A stretch of DNA of 64,000 nt. It comes from Lingula anatina (lineage: Eukaryota; Brachiopoda; Lingulata; Lingulida; Lingulidae). Below, piece by piece: positions 12,801 through 23,508 of this stretch. Location: assembly GCF_001039355.2 (NCBI RefSeq), contig NW_019776013.1, forward strand, positions 699,285 to 763,284. The letters are read 5' to 3'. How positions within the stretch are numbered: position 1 is the first letter of the stretch; every line of letters starts with the position of its first letter. The position numbers and the translations under genes are program-made. Under the pieces are notes generated by a model that searched no databases, was not told the origin of the DNA, and saw nothing but the letters and a program-made list of their open reading frames with translations.

Positions 12801-15800
12801 AAGGAGAGCGTGGGGAGGGTGGAGAGCAGGGGATCCCAGGTGTTATGGTAAACTTTTCAGATTTTCTTTTATTGAAAAAATTTGATTAGGGAAATGCAGT
12901 GTTCCCTGAGAGCCAATTTTGAATATTGTTAATTCTTTTTCAATTTATGAACGGTCAGATTGTCTTGCCTCATTTAAGTTTATTTCCATTTCCCAAAGAA
13001 ATTTTGAAAAAATTATGTAATACGTACATCACCAATGCATTGACCTCATCAATATTCAGATATATTATATTAAAGACTACACTTGACTCTTGATTTATAA
13101 AATTTAACAATGAAATTTGTATAATTTTTTCCTACAATAAATGTGTATGTTATTGCTTCATAACCAGTGCATTATATTCAGACGTATTTAAGGTTATACA
13201 TTGACCTTGCAGGGACGTCCAGGTCCTCCAGGGACACAAGGACCACAGGGACCAAAAGGAAACATGGGTATTGATGGTGTGCAGGGAGTGGGAGGCCCCA
13301 TGGGTAGACCTGGACCAAGGGTAAGGACTAGCTAATACTTCATAGCATTTTATAATTCCGGCCCTCTGTTAACTCTGTTGTAAACCTGTTATTAATTTGC
13401 AAGCAGGAATTTTACGTTGCAAATGAGGTCTATTGTATATACTTTCTAGCAAACTTGAGGTGTTCCTGCAAATTTGTGGCAACATATTTCTAGCAACTCC
13501 TTGAGCCTGTTTGCTACAAATCCATTAAAATTTCAAATAAAATGTGAATAATGTTCTGATTGTTTATATGTATAGGCCTATATATTCCAGAGTTATTATT
13601 ATATTGCATCATCTGTCATTTGTATTTCTATATTCCAGGGTTTTCCAGGATCTCCAGGCCCAGTGGGGCCACCTGGTGAGGATGGTGATAAGGGTTTCCC
13701 TGGAACCCCAGGAGCACAGGGAGCAAAGGGAGATGCTGGGGCCATGGTAATTTAATTTAATTGATTAATTAATTAAAAAGAAGAGTGTTATGAGAAGATA
13801 AAACATTAAAAGGTTGATGAACTAGGATATTGAGCAGTGAGATTAGAAAGTATTCAACCCAAAATGATAGAAACCAAGATCACAAACAAAAAAAGCAGCA
13901 GATTGATGCTATTTTTTGTCAACAGTACAGTAATATAGTGTTGCTATTACTAGGATATTGAGCAGTGAGATTAGAAAGTATTCAACCCAAAATGATAGAA
14001 ACCAAGATCACAAACAAAAAAAGAAGCAGATTGATGCTATTTTTTGTCAACAGTACAGTAATATAGTGTTGCTATGGTGCACTTTCAGGGCCCACCGGGA
14101 CCACAAGGACCCCAGGGACCAAGAGGCTCTCCTGGAACACCAGTAAGAAAACTTAACACAGAATTGCACACTGAAGCAAGAGAGTTCTCCAATATCACAA
14201 ACCTCATCCAAGATTAAAGGAAATGAAATTATTTTCAATGTTGGGGAACTTGGATTCAGTTGAAATAGTAATCGCATCCATCTCTTCCCTTTTGAATTAC
14301 TTTTCTTCTTGAAATTTCATCGAAATTGTTGGAAAACATTTTGAGCTTTCTTGTATACTAACACACAGGTAAACCAACTCCTAATTATTTAAGGATAGCT
14401 TCATTAGTTGGCAGAGATAATAACAGTGAATTTTCACAGTCAAGTTAACATTTACTTTCTTCCCCCAGGGAGTGCCTGGTGATATGGGTTTGAGAGGTCT
14501 TCAGGGTCCGGCAGGCCCCAAGGGGTCACAAGGCTTAACTGGCCAGCCAGGTGCCCCAGGGCCAGAGGGCAAGCAGGGCCCACCAGGTGCCACTGGTCAG
14601 AAGGGAGAAGCTGGGGATCCAGGCAGACAGGTAGGTAGTGGGGGAAAAATGAAAAACAAAAATGTAACATACTGTCCAAAATTCATAATTTCAGCATAGA
14701 TATTTCCTATATTACTAAAAAGTCCATCAGAAAGTTACAAATTTAGAATCTTACAACTTTTACATTTCAGAGGGCAAATAAGCAGAAATAGCATTTAAAA
14801 GATTTTCTTTAAAAGCATATTAATCTATTTATAATTAGCCATTCTGTTTTAACCAAATAAGAAATGAATTGGATAAATACATTTATCTTTAGTCTTCTTA
14901 AGGGAAAGCAAACTTTTTTATCCTTGTGTTTGATCTGTATCAATATGTATCAATATCATTGAGTATCAATATGAATCAGTATGAATCCATATGTATGGAT
15001 ATGTATCAATATAAATCAATGTGTACCAATATGTATCTATATATATCATTGTGTTTCAAGGGCAACATTGGTAACCCAGGGCCAATGGGTGAGACGGGAC
15101 CTCCAGGTATTGCAGGTGCCCCAGGTGGTATGGGGCCAGAGGGCCAGACGGGACCCCCAGGATCTAAAGGTGATCCAGGGACGCCAGGACCACCTGGAAC
15201 ACCAGGCAGAGATGGCGCTCCTGTAAGTGGGGAAACATATCAGCCCTGATAGCTTGAGTAGTGTAGAGAGCTTTATTTGTCTTTTTGTGAGGAATGATTT
15301 TCCCTTTCTTATTTTAATGCTTGGTAGATGTTATATTTTATGGTATATGTCTAATGATAAGAGTCTGAGAGTCATCTGTGAAAAAGTGATTAATGTGTGA
15401 AGTTTGAAGGTTCAATATATCCAATCAAAGCATACAATTCACTGAAGTTATGAGGTTAATTTGGATGTAAGAGGTAGAGAGTTAAATCTAATATTTCCAT
15501 AATTTTGAAATTGCTTATGAGGACTGGATATTGGACTATATATTGTTGCATTACTTGCCTAAGAATATTTCATTTTTAAGATTAAAAAAATTTGAGATAA
15601 ATACATTTTCTAAATATCAAGATAACAAATACATGGTAATTGAAGACTTGGAAACACCATTATGACAGCTTTTTAAATAATTTTCTGTCCTGACTACAGG
15701 GTTCTCGAGGTGCCAATGGTGGTAAAGGAGACCCAGGTATGCCTGGTGCACAGGGCCAGCCAGGGCCAGCAGGACCCAGGGGAGAGCCTGGAAACAAGGG

Positions 15801-16143
15801 GGAAACGGTGGGTGGAAATATGTAGGGTCTTATTTTAGCTATCAGTTTGCTGTTTTGATTTGTGAAAAAATATGTTCTGTCAGCTTTTTTAATTAAAAAT
15901 ATATATGTATTCTCACTTATAGTAAAATATGTTTACCTCAGTATTAATAAAAATACATGTATAACTTGATTGGCAATATTTTATATTTTATTTAATACTG
16001 TTTAGTTAAAATTTGCTTCTTTTTATATATACTTCTGTTTTATATATACTTTCATAATAAACATCCCCAGTTAGACTTTCCTTTTTCAATTTATTCATGG
16101 ATTTTTTCCCATACACTTATGCATACATGTCATAATAATAATA

Positions 16144-16208
<65 letters not shown>

Positions 16209-19200
16209 TTCAGGGTCCCATTGGATTCCCAGGACCCCCAGGAGAGCCTGGCGGCATGGGACCTAAGGGAGAACCTGGTCTTAGGGGAGATGATGGCAAG
16301 AACGGGATACCTGGGCCAATGGTAAGATATGGTGTCTGGTCATCTGTTCTCATGATTTGAAATATACATGTATGTGTCACATTTTTTTCAAATGAAAAAT
16401 TAATATTTGGGTCTGATTTATTTCATCATAAATGAATAACTGGATAGATAAGTAAAACATGAATTTCATTCACTTATAATCATTATTATTATATTTGGTG
16501 TTTCAACTCTAGGGTCCTCCGGGTCCAGCGGGCACACTAGGTCCCCAAGGTTCCAGAGGTAAACCTGGTGCCAATGGTATCCCAGGGCAGCCTGGAGCCC
16601 CAGGGGAGCCAGGAGAGAAGGGGGACAGGGGCTTCCCAGGAGGACAGGGATTGCAGGGGCCACCAGGACCACCAGTGAGTCTGTCTGTCTGTCTGAGTGT
16701 CTGCAAGGATGTTTGCCCATTTGGGTGTCTAGATGTGTGTCTGTTTGTCTTTCCTTCTGCCTATCTTCCTGTCTGTGTGTCATTTATTTATGTCATACTG
16801 TGTGCGTTTTTGAATATCACCTGTTCATGAAATAACTTTTGTTTGGGTAGTACCCGTATTGTTTTGTTGCACTGAGGTTTGACAGAATCTGATACAGGTA
16901 ACTAGTATGTGAAAATAATCATTACTGAAAATGAACATATTAGAAAAAATTAAGTATTTGAAAATTTAAAGTAATTACCATACCAATTTTATCCCCAGGG
17001 TCACCAAGGACCCCCAGGACCCACTGGTGTCAGAGGACTTCCAGGACCAGCGGTAAGTTTATTGCATATGGAAAAATGACACTGAATATAAATCTTGTTG
17101 AAATCTAGATTTATGCCATTTCTCCAGTACTCAGAGGATTTATTGACCATGTCTGTCTCGTTTCTTCCAAGCACTGTACATATATACCTAACTGCCTGCC
17201 CCTGTCCAGGTCACTGTTTAGGGAGCTTGTATACATGTACCTCCTGATAAATCTTTATTAATTGCTGAATCAGTCTATTTTCTAAGTAGAAAAATGACTG
17301 CAAATGGTGTAGTGATGTGCATTAAGCATATGAGTTGATCAGTGTTTTATGTTTTTCAAAGTAACCAGCCCAGCCAATTTTGGTCATTTGCTTCAGACTG
17401 ATTTGGCATTTTCTTTATTGAAGTAGTATTGAACTTGACTATTAAACTTTGATGTAGTTTTCTGAGGTCCACTAGGCAGAATGACCAGTGAGCTGCAAAG
17501 TTAATGTACATGTATGTAGAAGACTAAATCATACTCGTATTTATTATCTTAGGGTGAAGCAGGTTCCTCTGGACCACCCGGACCACCAGGCAAAGATGGC
17601 GCCACTGTGAGTTTTAATTGGACAAATGATCATACTTATAACTTGAAGTCTTGAAATTGTGGTCTTGATGCCAATTTTTTAATCTGCTGCTGAAATTTTT
17701 TGGTTTATAATTAAGTGGCTATTACTTGACTGTACCATTTAATAAATATTTATGAAATTGAATATATTTTCAATGTATCATTCAGGTCATTTCATACAAT
17801 TCTTTGTCCAACCAAAGAAATGGAATTTATTTCTAGGAAAAAATGTTTTTTTCCTTGGCAGTTCCTAGTATTATAGTCATTTTGTTTAATTGGTCTCTTT
17901 TTCCCCCCTAAGGGCCCCAGGGGACTGCCAGGACCAGTTGGAGACCCAGGAGTCAAGGGAGAGAAGGTAGGTACCCCAATGACTTGTAACAGGTAACCGT
18001 CTCTGAACTTAAACCAGATGTATGTAAGGAACAGGAAAGACATAGCACAATACTCAAATACTAGAAACTTGGAGCTCAGAAATGGGGTTGTGGACCGTAA
18101 CTTTGCGAATGGTTTTGGATATAACGGTATAATTTAGAGATGAGTGAAATGTGTAGAAATTTATAGGAAATTAATTTTTAGACATAATATATGTCTTATG
18201 CTTGTTGTGTGCCTTTAATTGTATTTCCTGTCAAACTCCTGTATAGAATACTCTACATACTAATGTTTTATTCCTCAATTTTATTCTTCAGGGGCACCAA
18301 GGTAACATTGGCAACATGGGAGAGATAGGAGAGACAGGACCTAAGGGTGACCCAGGAAAACGGGGACCACCAGGAGCAGTTGGACCCAAGGGGGACACTG
18401 TAAGTTAACCCCCCCCCCTCACCACCACCAATACAATAATCATCATCCATTTCAAGAGAGTGAATGGTGTGATTAATCCATGAGTGACATCACATAAGAA
18501 GACAAATATATATAATACTTCTTACAAGGTAAAACAATGATCCAACATTTAAATGGGTACCACCCATGGACCAGTCTGTTGGGCCACTGATGCCCATTTC
18601 CCTGTTAAAGCTCAATGGTACCAATTACAGCATTGGATCATTGTGTGATTTCCTTGTAAGTCCAGTGTCAGGTGTATTTTCCCTCATATATAATATTCTA
18701 TTTTGTTTTTTTTTTATTGATATTCCATAATAAAATTAATTTATTTTTAATAATTATGTGATTGTTGTAGTAGATGTAAGTTACTAAGTAGAAGGTGTCA
18801 GATTGACATCAGAACACATTTGTGAGTTTGAAGAATCTTTTGTTTGTGACAAAAGAACATGTATTATCTGATATTATTATGAAACTAATTATTATTTCCA
18901 CATCATGTTTCATTTGATATGTCTGTTTGTGTTGTAGGGCCCAGATGGACCAACAGGACAGATTGGTAGTGATGGACCTGCAGGTCCAATAGTAAGCTAA
19001 CTTCCTTCCATACATTTTATCTCTCTTCTTTCTTTGCCAGATTGACTGTACTTTCGTATAAAATATCAGAATTTCTTGTTGGATTCCGAGTGAAGTAGTC
19101 TTCATAGAGTGTTTCCAAATCTGCTGGATTGGCTGTGTAGTTATATTTTAAAAAGATGTATTTTTCAATTGATTTTAAGCAACTTCTTAGAAAAATAACT

Positions 19201-19712
19201 TGATTTTTTAGATTTTAAAACTTCCAATTAACAAGCCAATATGAAGTAGAAGATTTGGTACCAGGAAAGTAAATAAAATTCATAATCTGTTAATCTGTAC
19301 TTTTTTAAGGGTCAAGAAGGAAGAGTTGGACCAAAGGGTGAACCTGTAAGTTACATCGTTTCATTGTATATAGAAATATGAATGCCATATAAAATAAGAA
19401 CAACATTGCACTATTTATATGCTAATGTTTATATTGATTAATTTATCACTTTTATCTCATTGAATATTTTTATAATTTAAGATTGCTTATAGCTAATTTA
19501 TACTGTACAAATTGTTGTTGGTTACTCAGATTTTCTACTAGTTACAAAAGTGTTTTAAAACTTTTTAATTAATAAATCATCAATTTCTTAAGAGGTGATC
19601 CCTAAAAATATTGCCCATACAGGCAGTATAGATCTATTTGTTTGCATAACAGGGTGTTGCAGGTCCCCCTGGTCCAGCAGGCCCACCTGTAAGTAAAACT
19701 TTTCATACCTTT

Positions 19713-19763
<51 letters not shown>

Positions 19764-22577
19764 CAACACAGTAGGTAGACATATTTAATTTCAATCAGCA
19801 GATAATATCAAACTTTTCTTCTAAAATTGATTTAATTTTTATTTTGTGAGGGAAATATGAATTTTGAACCAACACAAATTCACTGTATTTGTATTAGATG
19901 CTGTATTTGTAGCTGTCGTACATTTCATTTATTAGTTCATGCATGTGTTGTCTGTTGCATGTTGTTTTAATGCGTACATTTGGATGTGTCTTTTTCAGGG
20001 TCCACCAGGTCCACCTGGTCCTGTAAGCGAGAGTACCATCATTCCATCTGAATACCTCAGCTACAGACTGAGGAGAAGCACCAAAGAGAGAAAAAAGAGG
20101 GCAGCAGGACCAGATTTGGCCATGTACGATCAGTCCCCTACAGTAAAAGAAGAGGTAAGTTTAACTTGTGGTATATTTTGATTTAGTCAAATACTTGAAA
20201 AACAGGGAAAATGTGTACATTAGCACCAAAACAGTGATTAGATGATAAAAAAATGAAAAAATGATTAAAAATTAAGGATGTACTTCTTTAACATCTCCTT
20301 TTACTGCATACACTAGGAAGGTGTCACTCTGACTCTGTAAAGAAACAGCCCAGGTTGTCTGTAATTGGTGTACACACCAGTCACTTGTTTCAAGACACTC
20401 CACTCCAGGTTGCATAGCACTATATGTTCCTTTTATGGCCTTTACATTGTATAAGCCACAACAAATGTTATCATATTGTCTGTTTAATCCACTCATACAA
20501 AGCACCCACATGTGTCTTTCACATACAACTTGATGAATTGCAACACATTATATCTATTCCATGTTTGTCTTCATACAGATAAATAAAAAGCAAGACACTG
20601 GTCCAAATCCAATGTCTCCAACACTGACGAGAATAGTGGAGTCCATCTTCCAACACATTGACCAGCTTACAGAAGATATAGAAGGGATGAAGTTCCCCAA
20701 GGGCAGCCGAGACAACCCAGCCCGTACATGCAGAGACATATACCTAGGTCATCCGGAGTTCAAGGATGGTATGTCGAAAAGAAAAAGTTGGAATTAAATT
20801 GTCCAGGTTTTTGACAGTGGTACCTTGAGTTACAACGTGAGGTCAGACAATTAGAATTGAATGACATGGTGCTTGAAGTGGGATTTCCACAGCATATATG
20901 TTGAAACAGTTAGAATTGGATGGCTTAGTGCTTTATGTGGCATGGTACCTGAAGTTGCATTCACACTGTGTATACATTGTGGGTTGAAACAATTGGAACT
21001 GAATGATTTAGGAACTAGACAAAAGGCCTTTTGAATAATTTTTGAAACTATTCTGTTCTACTATCCTTAGGACTCTTTTCCCAGACCCATTTTTGATTAA
21101 TAATGTTTTGAGAAACAAACCTCTGGTGTATAAGGGGTTATTTTGCTGTCTTAAGACAACATATTTTTGATGACCACTGTTGTTCTTCACAGGCTGGTAC
21201 TATATAGATCCTAATTTGGGTGTGGCCAATGATGCTATCCAGGTCTGGTGTAACTTGACAGCTCATGGAGAGACATGTGTCTATCCTGACAGAGAAAAGA
21301 GAATGGTAAGGGTGCTGGCATCTGAATAAAATTTCCCATTGGAAAATTAGAGATGATACACTTTTTATCCGTTTGGATTATTTCCCCCTTTGATGTATGT
21401 TTGATGTAAAGAGAATTTAAATTTGAACGTTGTTAGATTTTGATTTGGGAAGATGTTTGTCCATCCAGACAGAGAAAAGAAAAAGGTAAAACAAGCTTGT
21501 TGTTAATATTGGGTTTTGGAAAAAGGGGGGTTAAAAGAAAGCAAGAGAAAAGGAATGAGTTTATACCAAATGGCATACAATATAATAGTGGATTAGTGGT
21601 TATTGATAATGTCCATTTTTTCAGATGATTCCCAAATTCTGGGAGAAAGCCAAAGAGGTTGACAACCCAGACAAGTGGTTCAGTGAGTTAGTGGGTGGTT
21701 TCAAGGTGCGTAATGCTTTCCTTGCTTTTCTACATATGAAACAGAATAGTTGAGGATACCTAAAAAATGACACTTTAAAGACATCGATCTCCATATCCAT
21801 TTTACCAGTTTAACATTCCCCCCACCCCAGCCCCTCTTCCCACCACCACCACCACCACCACCAAATGTTAAAATTATGAAATTATAAAATTAGTCATTAA
21901 CCACTGTGGTCTGCTTTGGACCAATGGACTCTTAGACCTTGGAAGCTGAAAGCATCATTTCCATCCTCCAGATAAGTTATGCCAATGATATCCAGTTGGT
22001 GTTCCTTCGACTGCTGTATTTCCAAGCCACACAGAAGTTTACTTATTTCTGCACCAACTCTGGGGGTTGGTACGACCAGGAGAAACAGAACTACGACAGT
22101 GCCATTATGCTAGAGGGCGCCAATGACTATGAGTGGAATACGAGCAAGCTGACACCGAAAGAAGTTATATTTGATGGCTGTTCGGTATGAGTATCAGAAC
22201 ATTTTGTTTTGCATTTAATACATTCAATAACTTTTTCTTTTGCTGCCAGTTTTTTTTTAAACTTCCATCCATAAAACTATCATTTCAGCAAGTGATTTAC
22301 TAGTACCCATCCTTTTACTTGGATATCTTGCTAGAAAAAATATCTACCATTTTTAGATAATGACATGGCTTACTTTCTTTGGAATAACATTTCAATTTTG
22401 TATGTAATTTGCTGACATTTTTTTCACTTTCAGAATGGCCGATCAAATAGCTATACAGTTTTCCAACTAAAGACCAGTAAACTAAACCAATTGCCAATAG
22501 TTGACTTTATGCCGAAGGACTATGGGCAACCATGGCAACAGTTTGGATTTGAAGTGGGGCCAATTTGTTTCCGATAA
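1113..22577 (+). CDS. Clade-B (type V/XI-like) fibrillar procollagen alpha chain, 5' end outside window
   Basis: Secreted extracellular-matrix protein that trimerises through its C-propeptide and assembles into fibrils. 51 exons are visible, giving 1614 codons plus the TAA at 22575-22577; the signal peptide and first part of the TSPN domain are upstream. Order: end of TSPN (1113-2454), acidic Tyr/Gly-rich variable region and minor helix (2836-4781), 1012-residue major triple helix (4782-20025), multibasic telopeptide (20026-20154) and COLFI domain (20579-22577). The TSPN end (motifs VNFSDGKWHRIA and [18 protein letters not shown]) and the linker before the helix match COL5A1/COL11A1 and exclude clades A and C. 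Nearly all helix exons start with GG(N) and are phase 0, with sizes of 36, 45, 54, 99, 108 and 162 bp typical of fibrillar collagens. Oddities are a one-residue helix break, two absent cysteines and one GC-AG intron. The gene runs tail-to-tail with TSC1. Confidence 0.93.
1581..1635. repeat. (AAT)n microsatellite
   Basis: About 17 AAT units in the collagen intron just upstream of exon 1678-1846. The acceptor TTTTCAG lies about 40 bases further on and is not part of the repeat. Confidence 0.95.
2461..2497. repeat. Compound (AAT)n(GAT)n microsatellite
   Basis: Four AAT-type units followed by about nine GAT units, immediately after the donor of exon 2287-2454 (GTAAGT at 2455). Confidence 0.9.
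3372..3421. repeat. (TTTA)n microsatellite
   Basis: About 12 TTTA units in the collagen intron after exon 3277-3348. Confidence 0.95.
4039..4084. repeat. (GT)n microsatellite
   Basis: About 23 GT units in the intron after exon 3839-3913. Confidence 0.95.
6783..6875. repeat. (TTTA)n microsatellite abutting a splice acceptor
   Basis: About 23 uninterrupted TTTA units run straight into TTTCAG, the acceptor of collagen exon 6880-6933. The pyrimidine tract and any branch point must therefore lie within or before the repeat. Confidence 0.95.
13821..14075. repeat. 128-bp tandem duplication in a collagen intron
   Basis: Two near-identical copies, 13821-13948 and 13949-14075, each starting ACTAGGATATTGAGCAGTG and ending GTGTTGCTAT. 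The only differences I noticed are one base in a run (GCAGCAG versus GAAGCAG) and the flanks. The second copy ends 13 bases before exon 14089-14142. High identity suggests a recent event or an assembly duplication. Confidence 0.9.
14935..15058. repeat. Degenerate ATATGTATCA repeat before a splice acceptor
   Basis: A run of imperfect 9-12-base units built on TATCAATATG, ending at GTTTCAAG, the acceptor of exon 15061-15222. Some units read AATCAGTATG or AATCCATATG. Confidence 0.8.
16133..16209. repeat. (AAT)n microsatellite abutting a splice acceptor
   Basis: About 25 AAT units leading directly into AATTTCAG, the acceptor of collagen exon 16214-16321. Translated in one frame it gives a spurious poly-Asn ORF. 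Confidence 0.95.
18521..18660. mobile_element. MITE with 25-bp terminal inverted repeats
   Basis: 140-bp element in a collagen intron. The left end CTTACAAGGTAAAACAATGA is the imperfect reverse complement of the right end, which closes with TTCCTTGTAAG. A second inner inverted pair (GGGTACC against GGTACC) makes the whole unit foldable. No coding capacity and no clear target duplication. Confidence 0.75.
19710..19760. repeat. (TC)n microsatellite
   Basis: About 24 TC units shortly after collagen exon 19653-19688. Confidence 0.95.
20026..20154 (+). other. C-telopeptide with proprotein-convertase sites
   Basis: After the final GPPGPPGPV the exon encodes a short polar telopeptide with YRLRRS and then KERKKR followed by AAG. 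The predicted furin-type cut falls after the Arg codon 20098-20100. Vertebrate pro-alpha1(V) has its C-propeptide removed by furin-like convertases, and the V/XI chains carry a comparable basic cluster here. The position and motif support the clade-B call. Confidence 0.8.
20579..22577 (+). other. COLFI C-propeptide (trimerisation domain)
   Basis: Exons 20579-20768, 21193-21305, 21625-21705, 21972-22184 and 22434-22577. Landmarks: [39 protein letters not shown] and the terminal [11 protein letters not shown]. Six cysteines remain, matching canonical positions 1, 4, 5, 6, 7 and 8. Position 2 is Gly (20747-20749) and position 3 is Val (21222-21224). In fibrillar collagens positions 2 and 3 form the interchain disulphides and the other six pair within the chain. 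A sequon CNLT is present; the sequon usually found before Cys6 is replaced (KFTYFC). Confidence 0.92.
20846..21012. repeat. Degenerate tandem repeat, unit about 60-90 bp
   Basis: Three related blocks containing ACAATTAGAATTGAATGA-type sequence, each followed (in the first two) by TGGTGCTTGAAGTGG-like sequence, in the intron between the first two COLFI exons. Similarity is moderate. Confidence 0.55.
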
Positions 22578-23462
22578 GCACTAATGTTGCCCTATCCCTG
22601 CTCACATGGAGTGACTCTTGATAGCTGAATCCTAGAATCTGACAGGGGTTGATAAAGGCAAGGAAGGACTTGTTTCCTGCTTTGTGATTTCAATCCGAGT
22701 GCCAATTGAGGAAAAAAGTTGTAAATATGGCATTGATTTATGGTCAGCAAATGATCTTTTTTGAGAAGTAAGTTATATGGTATGGATATTTGATAAGAAG
22801 TGAAATAATGAGCGAAAATATTCATCAATATATTAGATATTGTTTCATTAAATTTTTTTGAGTGAATAAGTGGACTATAAAGGCTCTGAGATAAAAAGAT
22901 CCACCTTTCATTTCCAGTTTGCTTAAGTCATCTACATAGGCAAAGAGAAATGTTTCACATCTTATCTGTTCTTGCCACATTGAAATCACAAATGCAGGAA
23001 GCAAATTATTTCTGTTCTTGTACATTCTCTAATAGAAGGAACAGCTTGTTGATGAGTTCTTTGTTTAAGGGCATGGGGGAGCAACAAAGTGATGTATGAT
23101 ATGTGTAGAGATGAACAGCTGGGCTTTCAGCCTTCTAGCTTGCCTGGCCAAGGTAATTGCGCCCATAAATCGTGTTCTTGACTAATTAATGGCCATCATA
23201 GCATCTTTTGAGGGATGTCCATATAAAGTGAGTGGACTATTATACTAGAACTACATTGAAAACACTGCAAAACATAAAATAGTTGGATTACTGCAATTTT
23301 TTCAGCAACTTTTTCAACCAGTCAGACATGGCTGTGAATATAGAATTTGATAGTTTACTAATATATAAATTACTATGGAGAAATAAGGCCATTCCCTAAA
23401 CACTCTGTTTGCCAATAAAAACTCTCTCTATTTTATCTCTCTCATCTGTTCCTCCACTAAGC

Positions 23463-23508
23463 GTGGCTTGTCTTGGTTGAAAAAGTCATGTGAACCAAGA
23501 CAAGCCAC
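23463..23508. repeat. Perfect 16-bp hairpin
   Basis: GTGGCTTGTCTTGGTT at 23463-23478 is exactly reverse-complementary to 23493-23508 across a 14-base loop. After one mismatch two more pairs form. It lies about 0.9 kb downstream of the collagen stop. Confidence 0.9.

Larger units (their letters stand above)
4782..20025 (+). other. Major collagen triple helix, 1012 residues
   Basis: Exons: 4770-4826, 5057-5110, 5630-5683, 5996-6049, 6500-6553, 6880-6933, 7185-7283, 7545-7589, 7829-7882, 8275-8373, 8595-8639, 8832-8930, 9184-9291, 9472-9579, 9774-9872, 10283-10435, 10800-10853, 11195-11248, 11621-11674, 11871-11924, 12087-12179, 12566-12619, 12794-12847, 13213-13320, 13639-13746, 14089-14142, 14469-14630, 15061-15222, 15700-15807, 16214-16321, 16513-16674, 16999-17052, 17553-17606, 17913-17966, 18292-18399, 18938-18991, 19310-19345, 19653-19688 and the first 27 bases of 19999-20154. 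Counting codons gives 337 Gly-X-Y triplets plus one extra Val (12123-12125), against 1014 residues in classical fibrillar chains. No other break was found. The intron at 6934 starts with GC; all others read GT. Confidence 0.92.

Noticed and set aside
16119-16325. Plus-strand ORF with a poly-Asn run
   Set aside because: It reads the (AAT)n microsatellite before collagen exon 16214 and is in the wrong frame for that exon.
1113-22577. Clade C (COL24/COL27) or clade A (COL1/2/3) identity
   Set aside because: The TSPN end with the paired-cysteine motif, the linker before the helix and the furin-type telopeptide are clade-B traits; no VWC module is seen in the window, and clade-C helices are shorter.
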